Notes: generated by a model not told the origin, from the letters alone. A stretch of DNA of 64,000 bases from Cardiocondyla obscurior (GCF_019399895.1 NC_091864.1:13618001-13682000), one strand, 5' to 3'; positions 38,787 through 51,772 are shown, numbered from the stretch's first letter. Made by a program: numbers and translations.

Positions 38787-40856
38787 ATTATAGGTGTTCG
38801 AGTTCTGTCACTTGCATTTATGTCACTCATGCATTGGAAGCTGAAAGAGAGTGGAGTGAAACCGATGCGTCCCGAGGATATGGAGTATCAGAACCGATAA
38901 AGAACCGTCGCGAGACTTCCGAGTGCTTTAAGTCCGGGTACTCGGCATTTTACTGCCAAAGCGAGTTCGAGTCGCGTCGAGATTCCTACTGTTCTTTTTT
39001 AGTCGAATTCCCCCGTAGTCCTGCGTTCTGAGAGTTTGAAATAATTTCGCCGATCTTCCTTTCTCATTTATTGACGATTATTCTCTTTCACTTACTTACG
39101 TGCAATTTTTTTTTCTCTCTTCAGATCAACGTCGATAGTCAATTAGTTTACAATCCTAACGAGCTCTTGAATCACTCATATCGTCAGATATCAACGTTCG
39201 TTAACGAGGAAGAGAAGCTCGGCGAGATTTGCCACGGGTCTCGTGGCGATTAGCGCTTTATATTAATTTATGAAGTACAAAAGTGAATAGGCAACCAACG
39301 ATCTCTACGATGAAAGTAATTCTAAGGATTAAATATAGAAGAGAGAAATGATAAGAAATGCGTGAAACTTTAAAGGGGTTTCAACTTTTCCTTGGGGGGA
39401 CGTTCGTGGATCGGCCGGGTAATCACGGAAACTAGCGATTTTGCGCATCGCACACGAAAGTGAATTAAAGCATCGATCGATATAAAATAAGATAATATTT
39501 ATTATTTCATGAAATACAGATAATATATGCCTTTCCCCAATGACGATATATACATTCCTTACACCGCGTCCCGCTAGGACACCCAAACGTTTTATTTTAA
39601 ATTTCTCTTCCGTTCCCTTTGAACTCTCCTGCCTCCCCCTTTTTTTTCCTTCGCCCGCGATCCTTGGCGAGCTGGAAGTAAGCGAGTTCGTTGCCAAGTA
39701 AGTAAGAAGTATGGTTTTGTCAACGAGCGATTTTTTTCTTTCGTCCTAGCGGTTTTTCTCTCCTTACACACTTCGAAACCTCGCTTCTCGTTCATTTTAC
39801 TTTTTTTTTTTTTTTTTGTCCCGTTATCGTCCTGCGATCCTTACTCTCGGTCAAGCGTAATACGGTTAACTCGGAACATCGGAAAACATGTATGAGGCGC
39901 ATAAAAAACTTTACCGTAAAATGGGATAGGTTTGTGCCGACGGAAGCACGGGTCCTGGAATTAATCCGAGGTGCACGCAACGATTAAACGCCTCCCTTCC
40001 GATAGACAAAATTATTATCGATTTAAATAGATTCCCAACTCTTATTCGAGTAAATTTGATTGTCGTTGAAAATACAAGAGTAAATTACGGGACGTGAGAG
40101 TTAGAAATTTTACAGATTATTTTTTTTGCGTCGAAGGCTTTCGAAATTATTTTCTTTTCACGGTGACGCAAAAGTGACTTTCCTTCTTCGTCACGATATT
40201 TCTGCGATCGTGCAAACAATACGCTGTGTCCCCGTCAGCTGGGGAGGCGGATGAAAACCAGGCCCCGTTTCCGCCGGATGATGTATGCCAGTGATATGTT
40301 ACCCCCGACCGTTCTAATATAACATTCGACTCGCCTACTTGCAACATTAAACAAGATAACACTTATTAATCTCCCTTAAACTTTACGCGATTATTACAGT
40401 GTTTCGCATTACTTAACTCCTAAGATTTGTAACAAAAAACGTCAAGAGACGGTCTGCGAACCGGGAGACGATTGCCGCTAACACAAACCGGGAAGATGCG
40501 TGTCCTAAACGTCTAAATGCCTCGTAAACAGGCCGCCCATACTTATCTACATCAGCGGAAGTCATCTTCATTAGTCTTTTCCGGAGGATGAATCATCCCG
40601 TCGACAAATTGTCGTAAAAAAATTTTATTCGAATTATCGTGATACTTATGTCGTTAAAGGCGCTTACAATTATCGTTAAACTCGCTCCTAGGTGTCGATT
40701 TGCTCGCTCGCGAGCTTCGCTCGACGCTTTCGAGGGTGCAATCAGTATACAAAAGGATGCGGGGAGTTGTTTCATTCAAAAAATCGATACGCCCGCGAGG
40801 GCTCGGCACACGAGCATCTACGATAGATAGGGAGACTTGCGTACGTGTGGGTACAT

Positions 40857-40874
40857 GTATATATATATATATGT
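40857..40874. repeat. TA microsatellite
   Basis: Short uninterrupted TA run. Confidence 0.65.
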
Positions 40875-41774
40875 AATATTTATATCGAGAGTCGCGCGGA
40901 AAGGGTGGCGGCTATACTTTGTGTAGCTTGGTTGTGTTGGCTTGAAAGACATCAGGTACATCTCGACGTTTCGTTACGTCAAACTGCGGATTCGTTCGAG
41001 TGATACAAAACGGTACGCTCGATATTAGAATACGATATATGTAGATTTACGTACGTGCACGCGCGTATGTCGTTTCTTCGCTATTCAGTCATGTGCATCG
41101 ATCGCACTGTAGCAAGAAAACATATATGTATACGTGCGTACGCGTGTATGTATATAGTGTCCGTATACATAGCCGTTCCATCCAGCTTCAGAAGAGTGAT
41201 CCTCATTAATCGCGGCTCGAACGCGCCTAGAGAGTAAGAGAGAGAGAGCTTTAAAGCGCCCATCGATCGTCACCGTCCTCGCTCCAAATTTGCACGAGAG
41301 CGAAAGAGACAGAGAGTCGAAGCTCTCTCTCCCGAGTCGAGTGTTAAATAGGACACTGTAATAGCTTCGCAATGTTCCGCGTTCACATGAGATACATCGA
41401 ATATCGTATCGAGGCTTGCACGCTATCACTAGATTATCCCGGTGACTAACTCGAGAAATAATCCTCTTTCTCTTCCCTTCTTTTCCTCTAAAGCTGAGAA
41501 GAGCGATTTCATTCAAAGTTCTGTGAAGCTCTGCGTTCAAGAAAAAGAAAGAAATATCGTTTGTTATCCGAAACTCAATGCAGCACAGAACGTTGCGACA
41601 CTATTGCAATTAGTGCGAAATTATTGTAATACTCTGCTCTATGGGAGCGGTTCGTATGGAAACTCGTTGCGGAGTCTGCCATATGCTTTCGCATGAATCC
41701 ACTAACACTCATCTCGTCTATTGAACGGCGCGACGAAGCTTGGGAAGCAGCACGTTCGCGAAGGGACGCCTGCC

Positions 41775-42227
41775 TCACGAAAGCGTGAAGATCGAAGAAC
41801 GCTCCTTCGAGCCTTCCTCGATGGCACTCCTGCGACGCTCGATCTTCGAGCTTTCAACGACCAGCAGCACCGGATTCTTCGGCGGAGTGTTATCATCGCT
41901 GTCGTCGGGCAGACCGTAATCGGTGCGGCAGGCAAATGCGACGCTGTTCGCCCTGCGTCGCGTCTTGACTTTTAACGTCGTGCCGCTGGCCTGCGCCTGA
42001 TGCTGTTGCGGTTGCTGTTGCTGCGGTTGCGGTGGCTGCTGCTGTTGCGACTCCTGCGTCGTCAGGCCGCTGCTGCGGCGGCTACCGCGTCTCGGTATTC
42101 CGGTCCACGATTTTATCGTGGTGCCGGATGGAACGGCTCGTTCTCAGTCTCCCCGGTGTCTGATCTCGGTCGTTGTCGCAGTCTCGACGCTGGTGGATCC
42201 GCGTTCGCTCGCGGTCGAGTCGCCTGG
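41775..42227 (-). CDS. candidate readthrough extension of the UNC-93-like protein
   Basis: Continues the UNC-93-like frame after its stop. TGA codons in the same frame are at 42230-42228, 42146-42144 and 41777-41775; the spacings (84 and 369 nt) are multiples of three. The first segment has 27 codons, Ser/Thr-rich (STASERGSTSVETATTT). The second has 122 codons with PSGTTIKSWTGIPRRGS, a Q/P-rich stretch, the basic cluster VKTRRRANSVAF, an acidic DYGLPDDSDDN patch, then PVLLVVESSKIERRRSAI and a SSIFTLS end. There is no Met that could serve as an independent start in most of it. It resembles a cytoplasmic tail with possible basophilic-kinase sites. The plus strand is also open here, so openness alone proves nothing; the protein character and the single frame spanning both segments are the argument. 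Full readthrough would give about 717 residues. Confidence 0.5.
42099..42128 (-). promoter_or_regulatory. potential RNA hairpin after second in-frame TGA
   Basis: In the transcript, CCACGAT and ATCGTGG form a perfect 7-bp stem around a 3-nt loop, extended by TCCGG and CCGGA beyond a small internal loop. It begins 15 nt after the second TGA of the UNC-93-like frame. Confidence 0.45.
42183..42219 (-). promoter_or_regulatory. potential RNA hairpin 8 nt after first in-frame TGA
   Basis: In the transcript CTCGA (42219-42215) pairs with TCGAG (42187-42183), and inside it CCGCG pairs with CGCGG around a 6-nt loop, with an 11-nt bulge on the 3' side. It starts 8 nt downstream of the TGA, a position at which stem-loops stimulate readthrough in some insect genes. 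Confidence 0.45.
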
Positions 42228-45179
42228 TCATAAGGGTGCCAACGTCTTGCCGCGGCGGGCGAGACGGCTCTCCAGCCACACGTACGGCACCACCGCCAGC
42301 ACCAAGGTGGCACCGAGGCCCAGAACACGGTAACGAGTGCACACCGCACCGTGTAAACTAAGCGCGAGAGTCAAGCCGAGCCAACGCCAGAAAAGCGACG
42401 TCGACAGCGGTCCCTGCCATGCGTTCGGGTATAAGCCCATCACCAGCGCTGGAAAGTAACAAAATGAAAAAGTCACTCTCTGACATTTCTTAATTATTCT
42501 CCCTTTTCATCTCGGGAGAATCGCCGCCTTAAGAAATATCTCGTCTTTTTGTTATTTTCCCTATCCCTTCGCCATCGATTTGTGTTTCAATCAATACATT
42601 TTTAAGGAAAGTATAAATTAAGAAACGCTATTTTTGACACTATCTCTGTCTCTCCGCGCTTTTTCTTCTCACGAATACAAAGACGGTCTCGGTTGCTTGT
42701 TTCACACGCCCGCATGATTTCCCGCGGTGTGTGTGCACAATTGGCGAACGGCGCCCACATTCTGACGAAATACAGACGCGCGTCGGCAAAGCAGAGTCTG
42801 CAGCCTCGCTTTTGAAACCTTTAGTTTGACTTGATCAACGTGAATTCGTGATTTCTACGAACGATTGTAAATACGTGACTCACGAGTCGTGTTCTCGCTT
42901 TGCCGCTTGACGTCCGCGTGACGTAGAAATCGAGCAAGATACTTACTGTAAATCAGAGTTTCCCAGATGGAGTTACAGACTCCCCAGGCAGCTGATATGA
43001 CGTGAAACAGAGCCGGGTCGTCTCCCGTTGGTCTCCAGGTTACCAGGACGAGTAAAAGACAAGCGTGAAAAGCGAACCCCACAACTGAAAGGGAAAACGT
43101 CTTGTCTTATTCGGAATTAACACAATCGAGCTAATTATCTTTATGCATTTCTAAATATAATTGTAAACAGTTTGTTGAAAATCACTTACGCACGACATAG
43201 CACCTTTTAATGTGCCTCAGCAGCATCGAGAGCGTCGCTGCAGCCAGAGCTTGCAACAGAGCCAAGCTCAGGAAGCTTAAGGTCACCATACCGGCGCCGC
43301 CTAAGGCGCATACCACATATGCCTATGAAAAGTACGATATCTTTAAGTTTCTTGAAAAGAAAAGTACATCATAACTATAAATCAATATAATTTTTTTGAA
43401 ATAATTTCTGTGAAAAAAAAAGGTTAATAATTCCATCGAATTTAATCGAATTAAATTAATTTCGTGACATTAAATGGAAAGCAGATTTATCTTGATCATT
43501 TACCTCCATAAAGTCGGCGTAAATGAAGCCCTGCTCCAGCCCGATAAAGAGCGTGAGCGGCGCTGCGAGCTGGAGCTTTGGATCTTGAAACGCGCATTTC
43601 ACCGACTTAAAGATATCTTTGACACTGGCACGGTCGTGATTTGCTTGAGGCTCTTGCAGCCTGGAATCAAAAAATCCGCAGGATATGGCGAGACCAAGCA
43701 TCGCCAAGCCGAGCCAAATGCTGACGAGGATCCTCGACGTACCCGACGTTAGTGTCGGCACGTAGAGCGATTCGTTGTAAAAGTACATTTCCTTCGAACA
43801 GTAGTCGCCTCCGCAAACGTCACTGTTTATTACGCTCGACGGTATCGGATCCGTTAACCTGACGAGGATCGCGGCAATGAGGCAGCCTAAAATAGAGAAA
43901 TAATATTAAAAAATTAAAACATTCGTATATACTTTAATCATTGTATGAAAATTCGGAAAAATTACAAACAAAATATTCCAACCCACGCGTTGAGTAATAA
44001 CGTGCTTCTCAAGTAAAAATGCTTGAAGTCGAGAATGAATTAATTTTGAATTTCTACGAGAATTATATGTAGCGTCAATCCAGAAAATAACATCTCTGTA
44101 CCGATTGCAAGACCAATGTCCTCGGCCAGTTTGATTCCCCGGTTGAGCCTCCTCAGCAAGCATTCGCGCCGCGTTTCGTCGGGATCTTCCGGATCGACGC
44201 AGACCAGCGCAAGGTTGGTCGCGGACACATTAATATGCGACGTCCTTGCCAAGAAACTCGAACTGGCGCAGCAGCCCAGCATCACGTAGCTGGGCGCGAG
44301 TATGTACCTAACGATACATAAAACGTTATCTCTGTTCGTTTCGATCCTTTCATTATATCTCAAGTTATCTGTGATATCTGAGCTAAAGTTCGCCAGTTGA
44401 AAATTCAGAATAGAAATGAAACGGCGACTACCGTACCATTTGGGATACAGGTGCACGCCAACGAAGATAGCGGTGACGACGTGGCCCGAGGTGATAGCGA
44501 GATTCGTGCCGAGCCGTTGCACGACGATGGGCGCGAAGCAGCTGGTAGCGGCTGCCATCATGTAGAGATAGGCGAGAAGAATCGGGCCCATGCGGGGCTC
44601 GAACGCGCCCATGCCGGCCTGCAGCGGGAAGATGGGCAGCGTAGCAGCTGAGCAGCTCGCGTGGCCGAGCAGAAGGGCCGCGATATGGCGCAGAATGACC
44701 CTACGGGGTGGCCTGGGACCGGACGGAGCCGCGCGGACCGCCGCGATTAGGCGGCGCACCGACGACGCGCCCGCCGACGAGTTCATGGAGTCGCGACGTC
44801 TCCACGATAACGCCGAGGTGCGCGTCGACCGACAGGAAATTGGCGAGTACGCTGCCATGTGCTGCAAAGAATGAGAAAAGTTTAACAAGAAGAAATTACA
44901 CCGTGAATATATATATATGTATATATAAAACTATTACGATGAAGACTAAATACGGTAGAACTTTTTAGGTCTTTCGACAAGTACCTCCAACATGGCATCG
45001 TTGTCGCACAGGGTAGAGTGATGATGTCCACTGCTTCTCGCGCGTTTATGCGTGTGTGCGAGCGGCGGTGGCTGCGGTGGCAATCGTATCGGGCCAAGGC
45101 CACCGATCGGCGCCGGTTTGTACACCGGGCTGCCCAGCTTGTCCTTGGACAGCTCGTGAAGATTCGGCAAGGAACCCAT
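42228..45179 (-). CDS. UNC-93-like multi-pass membrane protein
   Basis: UNC-93 superfamily member, related to major facilitators; relatives regulate a potassium channel in C. elegans (UNC-93) or traffic Toll-like receptors in vertebrates (UNC93B1). Exons in transcript order: 45179-44985, 44861-44437, 44307-44102, 43886-43504, 43322-43190, 43084-42947, 42448-42228; all in phase, 566 residues to the first TGA. Residues 1-65 are a Pro/His-rich cytosolic N-terminus. About ten to twelve hydrophobic segments follow from roughly residue 115. UNC-93-like stretches include APSYVMLGCCASSSFLARTS, the C-x4-C type loop with GGDYCSKEMYFYNESL (a sequon), SIWLGLAMLGLAI, LFIGLEQGFIYADFME and the last pair ending LAVVPYVWLESRLARR. 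Identification rests on recognised family pattern, not a search. The frame stays open beyond the stop (see the extension entry). Confidence 0.8.
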
Positions 45180-46201
45180 CGTCGTTCAGCCCGCCGTCGT
45201 TCTATCACTTAGCGATTACTCGTGTGGTACCTTCTCACGCGAGATCAGGCCCCTCGCACGATTTCATTACGATCGAGGGTAGCCGTCGTCGCGATCGACG
45301 TTCTCTTCATCCGCGAGTCGGTCACCTAAACAAAAAGAAAAATCTCACTTTCTTTGTGGATGTCTCTTTACCTTGAAGGGCCGAAATCTCTAACAGCTGA
45401 TTTAGTCTAATTAAGCGTATTTTCGACCGCGGATGAAAAGCCTCACATACGAAACAAATATCGACGTCGTCGACTCGGGAATGAACGATCATTTTCTGCA
45501 CTCCTGAGTTATACCACTTGTCGTTCTGTGCCTCGTTTCGTGCTTCGAAAAAGTGCTGCGGAAAGTAAAGGTTATGTCGCCGACGGAGCGCACGGAGCGT
45601 CTGACCCGACGTGAATTGCGCGGGTATCGCATCGGGCATTTCCGACCGCTTCCGATTAAAATTTTCTTCGACAGGTTCCGGCAGCCGTCAATGTCAGAGC
45701 GTGAGATCCGCACCTCGCCCGTCTTCTTCGTCGCGGCCGGGATTCTCATCCCGTTTCGAGCAAGTGATTTTTGAGGAATTTAAGAAAGATTAAGTATGTA
45801 CGCGGGGAACATTTTATCCGAAACGTGTTATTCGCCGCTTGGCGCAAAACCTTAGCGTCGTTCATCCTGCCGATGAAGAATTGATCGAAGAATCGAAGGT
45901 GATACTTGGACTTCGCTTTACAATCGCGGCCAGTTTCTCGTGATCGAGGACAATTCGGACGAAGACCCGGTGTAAATGAGCAACGCTAAGAACATCGAGA
46001 GTGTAAATGTAATAATCACATGATCGTTCGTCGCGATTTTTAATTTTAATTGTAAAAAATTTGCCACGATAATCCACCGTCATTCTTTCGGTCGTTCGTC
46101 CGTCGAGTGAGTGTAATAGTGATTGTGATTATTAAAAAAAAACAGTGTAATATAGGGTCAAGTGATTTAAAGTGCTTCGAGATAATCCAGAACACTGCCA
46201 C

Positions 46202-46232
46202 GGAAGGAAGGAAGGAAGGAAGGAAGGAAGGA
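46202..46232. repeat. GGAA tetranucleotide microsatellite
   Basis: About seven to eight uninterrupted GGAA units, about 1 kb upstream of the UNC-93-like start codon. Confidence 0.9.
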
Positions 46233-48330
46233 TGGAAAGACGGACAATAATCTAACCAAATCTAACCGGAAGATACAAATGTAAGTAAACTGGCAACACG
46301 CTGTCGGCCGTAGATCATTCGATTGTAATTATAAAAAAATTATTATACTTAATGTCTCCAAATATAATAATGCACGCGAATTAAGATCTATAGAAAAACA
46401 GCGCATAGTTTCTTCTAACATAAAATCCACATAAACCAATTTTCTGAATTTTTTAAATAAAATGTTTAAGATTAAAGTATCTTTTAATTTACAACTTGGC
46501 AATGCGAAATTTTCGCCAACTTGTATATTAAAGTCGCTTTGTTCTATTCAAGGAACTACATCCGTGAGTCTGGTTAAGTGGTTTATTATAAGGTCCACGT
46601 CTGGGACCACTGAAACAATAATTATCCATTCCCGCAGCGATCTCCTTCGAGCGTCAAATACGGAATCGCTCAACGTCGCAGATAAGGAAGGTAGTTCGTA
46701 AAGTTTCCGCGTGCTTTGCATAATTCAATCGAATGATACTCATTACTCGCGCTAATTACGACCGGGGGGAAAAAAAAAGAGGAACAAAGAAAAACAATAA
46801 AAAAAAATGTAAGATAAAAATCATAGCAGTCACCCGCGGCAACCTTGAACGAGAACTTGCTGAGCGAGCTGGCCATCGGCGCAATTAAACGGGGAACGTG
46901 CGGGTGCGGCCTTCGTCAAACGGTTCCGTTCGCCAATCGGCAGTGATCGACGATCGGTGATCGGATAGAAACCGGAAACTCCGGCGATTGTAGATTATTA
47001 TTCAGATTATTTGCGTATCGAGCGGGTCCGCGATCGCGTCACCCGCGGTTTTTCAGGCGGCCGAAGCATGGGCGACGGGGAGAAGAAAGGGAGGGTAAAG
47101 AAAAAAGAACAAAAAAAAAAAATAAAACAGAGAAACCGGAGTGCGATTGCCACGCGACATCGTCATCGCGAATGCGTAGATTGTTATCTGCTTACGCAAC
47201 GCGAGCCTGTAACGCAAAGTACCTGCTTTACGACGCCGGTATACCCGTTATCGGGCGATCGGTGATTAGAAAACGATCGGATTTATCTCTTACCGCCGCC
47301 TGTAAATCAATTTGCAGATGTCAGACCTTCGCGATTCTGGGCTCGTCCGATCTACTAATGCCCCGGGAAAATTCAGATGAGGACTGAAACGCTGAATTTT
47401 AAAGCTGAATACGAATCGGGGCAGCACCTTGGGGCGAGACAATTAATTTAATCTGTTTGCCGTTTTATTTCTGTGTCAGACGTCACGAGATGATCCGATT
47501 AAAAGGAAAGTTCGTTTAATTTTACGTTCCTGGAAGCGCAGAAGGGGTCATTTTAATCCGCAATAAAAATGCATTAAAAGCTTCGCTATTCGATTCGAGA
47601 GGGATGGAAATACGGGTCATTACAATCTTTTTCATTATTTATCAATGTTAAAAATATTTAATGGTTGAATCTTTCGACACGCGGGATTTGTACGTGCAAA
47701 AATAATCCGCGAGCGCTTCTTTTGAAAAGTAAAAAAGGAATTCTCGATTGCTGGGCAAGAAACTTCGAAGGGTTTAATCGGTAGATTCGAAAGTGATTTG
47801 GCTGGCGATCCGAGCGATTAACCGGAGCTCTTCGCACGTCCGTTAATTACGGATTCGTTCAGTCGGTCTTCCGTTATTTCCACGCGCGTGTCGCATGCGA
47901 TCAAACTCCGACGTGTGGAAATCTACCGAAAAAAATTCCGCAGCATAGGTGGGTGTAGCCAGCAGGCCGAAGGTGAACTAGTTTTCACACGTAAAACTGT
48001 ACCTGACGGCGCACAGCTCATTGCATATAATTCCGCGCGTTTGCGGAGTCTGCGGGCGATGCAGGAAAAAAAAGGAGCGTAATTAAATCAGCGGAATATC
48101 TTCACTCCGATAAAACAAAAAAAAAAAAAAAATCCAGCGAAATCGAACGATTATTAAACCCTTCTAAACTTGGAGAATCGGCAGTAAAAATTTTTGTCAA
48201 ACGCATGGGCGCGTATATTATTTTTTACGTAAAAAAAATAAAAAAAAAGTAAGCAAAGTAATTCATATTATTTTAAATTTAATAATTTTAACAGCAGGAC
48301 AAACACGGCGACCTCGAAAGGCTTAACACG

Positions 48331-48364
48331 AGAAAGAGAGAGAGTAAGAGAGAGAGAGAGAAAA
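48331..48364. repeat. GA microsatellite
   Basis: GA-rich run with minor interruptions; reads as CT on the other strand. Confidence 0.8.
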
Positions 48365-51300
48365 AGACACAATCGACAATCGATGAAGAGGAGTCGCGTG
48401 AATTTTTTTAGAGGGAAAGCAGGCTTTGATAGTCAAATACCCTGAAAATCCGACGGCCGTGCGGCGTAACTGCGTTCTGTGTGCGGCGGATGCTGCGTGG
48501 ATGCTGAATGTATCTCGCGGCGTTGCAACGACGTGCGTCACAGGGGAAAATGCGGCCGATGCGACACGGTGCTGAATCGATATTTCGTTTTTCAGCACTG
48601 TCCGCGCTCCTGACCTTGATTATTATTCTCGCGTCGGCCCACGTAACATTAAAGCTGCCGATAATTACGTGGGTTTGCGTTGCCGGGCTCGTGCGAGAAG
48701 TACGACGATTGAGAACAAAGAGAAAAAAAAGAAAAAAAAGGGAAAAGAAAAGAAAAATACCGCGCATTCGATCACTCGGCGAAATCTCGGAGCGATTCGA
48801 CGGCCAATCGGAACAATCGGACGCGAAGTTTCATTCTCGAGAAGTAAGCTCGCGTCGCAAGTAATTCTCCCCCGTAGGGAAATTACTTGGCGGTTCGCGA
48901 CGTCGGCACGGATCTGAAGAATATCGAGATAATTTTATTTCGCCGCCTTTCAACTAGAATATGATTATTTCACCACGGAGCACCTGATCGAAGAGGACAG
49001 GGCCGCGCGCAAGGCAGAGTTTATTTTTCACGCTACGTTATGCACGGCGATAATAACGCGGCTGTCGGCGAGCAAAGCCGAAGACGAAGAGACTTATCGT
49101 ACGCACGTACCACTGAATGCCGTATATTTAGACGAAAGGATGAAACGCTTTTAAACAAATTTTTTTAATCTTACCTTAAGAAAGGAGAGATAAAAAAAAA
49201 GGGATCGTAGGGATAGCGATGAGAAGAAAAGCGAAGATTGCATAGAGAGAGCTTACGTTTTCGCGTTTACGCTGCTGCGAACAATCGCCATGGTCCCCGG
49301 TGACTAGGAGCTAACGAAACTCGACCAGGTTTTCTGCACAGGATCGTCGTGGAGCATAATCACCTCTCGCGAAGCCGAAGTAGTCGCTCTCATCCCGCGC
49401 GGCCGCGATGAGTCCCGGTCATTCGCGACGCAAAACGTCCTCGCACAGATCTTTGGAGCCTAAGCGACAACGACGTAAAAGCGCGACGTTAGATCCGCGA
49501 GATCACTCGCGAGATCCGAGGGTCAACGACTCGCATTTCCGACGAGCAGAGATCACCCTGAGATTGTGACAAGGATAGCCGTGCGAAACTTAAACGCACT
49601 TATAACGCGAACACTGTCGAGATGGGTACTCGCGCGGAGATTGACGGTCACTCGCCCGTGATCAAGATCGAACGCGCAAAGGGAATCGCGTGACTTTCGG
49701 CGCCGTCGTCAGCCGATGAATCACGGATTTCAATCGCCACCAGCCACTCTGAATTGTCACTGACACGCGGTACGGACGACGCGACGAATCCGCAATCGAA
49801 AATACAAAATGCGGGACGAAGACGCGAAACTCGAGGGACCGAGCACTGTTCATAGACGAGCGCGAAGATCTCCGTTCCAGCGGATGCTCGCGACGGTATC
49901 TACGCGAGAGAGTGCGAAACGTTAGATCTCCCTTCGGTATCCCCACGGGAGATGTAAACACAGAACCCGACTCCGGAGTATTCCGAACTCTCGCGTTCGA
50001 CGCGAAATGGAATAGCTCTTCCCGGCCTCGTTCCTTGGCGTCTTTCGGAGATGCGAGCGGACCGCGAACGCGAGGTTCGACGGCGACCTAGGATGCCGAT
50101 CCGCGACAGGATCCAGATCCTGGGCCGACGAAGGGACGACTCGCGGAGCGGAGGCTCGCCTCTCTGTGTCCGCAATTCGGTGTCGCTCGGTTCTGCTCGA
50201 GCCAGCTCGGCTTGGCCTCCTCTTCTGATGGTCGATAACAGCGAGAGTGCGTACTGAGAGCGCGCTCCTTTAATTCCCACCGAATCTCCCCCAAGAGTGA
50301 TTTTCCTCCGAATCCGGCACTCGAAAACTCCCGTCGCCAATCGTAATTAGCTAATTAACCCGCGAGGTCGTTATTAATCCGATCGGTAAAACCAACGACG
50401 AGCTCCTCCTTCATAACATAAGAGCCATCATCTTCCCCTGTTAATTTTTTTATTCTTTTATTTTTCAGCACGCTGAAATATTACAACTTGCCAAAAAGGG
50501 TCAATGAACAACGAGAGCTATAGAATCATTAAGAGATTAAGTCAACGTTGGTGCATTATTTAACGGCAATCCCGAGGGCAATCCGCTTTAGCGCCTGGTT
50601 TCTATAAGTAAAGCGTATCGGATTTGGAATTAATTGGCATCGAAATCCCATGTCGATTAAAAATCAGGTCGGGGTCACTCGCAAACGATATTAAATCCCT
50701 GTAATCAGTCTCCATCAGTCGCTAATTATCCGCTTCTATGGGGACGAAGGTTTCCGCGAATCTAACGGCCTTCCATGGATATACGCACGCGCCGCTGGCG
50801 TGCGGCTGCATCTTTTGATACCGTCGCGGGTATATGTATATCGTCAACGGTAACGTCGATTGTCTCACGTGTCACGCGTAACTGTCACGTTCCACCGTGA
50901 GGGAGAATCGAGCGCAAAGCTGAAGGCGATTCACGGTATCGGCAGCTCGTAAAACTAATAGAAACCGGAGAGCGAAAAGAAGGAACACTCGCTTAACAAC
51001 CGCTCGCTGCAGCAAAAAAAAAAAAAGAAATCAAAACAATTAAATAAACCGGTAGCTTTTCTGACATTTTTCTCTTATCATTTATCTGCTCGACAATCGG
51101 AATGAACGGTCGTTTAAAATCACTGTCGCGAGCAAACCTTTCTGAACTACTTTCAAACGACTCAACGCTACATTTAATTCTGAGCTGTATTTGACTCGTT
51201 AAAAAAAAAAAAAAACTTGGTTGGTTGGACGTCCCTCGATGACGTTCGCAATTAAAGGATTAATTCGTTGGTACGTTAACGCGATTTACGGTGAACGAGC

Positions 51301-51772
51301 ACGTTATTCTTAGACAAAGCCCATATCCCGCGGACAAAGGCGCGCCGAGATCTTGAAGAAATAGAAATAAATAATTATGCCGCGTGTATTATCTCAATTA
51401 GTATCACCCGAGGATCACGCTCTCCGATTGCGATCGCGATCACGACAGCAGGACATGGGCGTCCTGTTGTCAAGGCGAGACGACGAATCGCTTTTGTCAT
51501 TATCCTGCGTATACGCCATGACAAGCGAGATAAATAAAGAAGTATGTCAATGTTACGATGATCGCCCGCCGCGTATCTGCGTGCTTAGGCACTTAGGCAC
51601 TTGCGTGCCACTCTTCGAGCCGCAGGGTTAATCACCTCGTGCTGTTGGGTTCGTAGCGATCGGCGCCGACCGGTTCCTCTCAGGCTAACAGAAGCGGGTC
51701 CAGGGACCACCAGGGACCACCAGTAGCTGCCCGATCATTTCGCAATCTTCAAATAAAATTACGGCAGCAAGG

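Larger units (their letters stand above)
36128..41774. other. gap between PRODH and UNC-93-like genes
   Basis: The first several hundred bases are probably the PRODH 3' UTR; an AATAAA lies at 36848-36853. The left part of the region is AT-rich with A-runs, the right part (from about 40.7 kb) more CpG-rich. TA-rich microsatellites occur at 38758-38786 and 40857-40874. The right end should contain the UNC-93-like 3' UTR. I found no gene; short open frames show no family resemblance. Confidence 0.5.
45180..51772. other. region upstream of the UNC-93-like gene
   Basis: CpG-rich, especially 45.0-45.8 and 49.2-50.4 kb, so frames open on both strands without family resemblance. It probably holds the UNC-93-like promoter and 5' UTR. 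A minus-strand acceptor-like site at 45328 and donor-like site at 45373 are only about 46 nt apart, too short to trust as an intron. Microsatellites occur at 46202-46232 and 48331-48364. Just before the tandem repeat a short GGGACCACCA duplication occurs near 51700-51722. Confidence 0.5.

Noticed and set aside
42144..42230. Selenocysteine insertion at the two TGA codons of the UNC-93-like gene
   Set aside because: Hymenopterans are reported to have lost selenoprotein machinery, UNC-93 proteins are not selenoproteins, and I saw no SECIS-like element. Ordinary readthrough is the simpler explanation.
41721..42233. Plus-strand open frames opposite the UNC-93-like tail, including a Leu/Arg-rich one
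   Set aside because: They are antisense shadows of CAG-type codons in the minus-strand frame and look like no protein family.
42085..42245. An intron that would remove both TGA codons
   Set aside because: The interval is GC-rich, lacks a polypyrimidine tract, and the available AG dinucleotides make poor acceptors, unlike the other introns of this gene.
45328..45373. Minus-strand 46-nt intron upstream of the UNC-93-like start
   Set aside because: Shorter than typical insect introns and in non-coding sequence, so it cannot be confirmed by phase.
47888..48082. 64-codon plus-strand frame
   Set aside because: Begins with a GTG rather than ATG, has no recognisable domain and no neighbouring in-phase exon.
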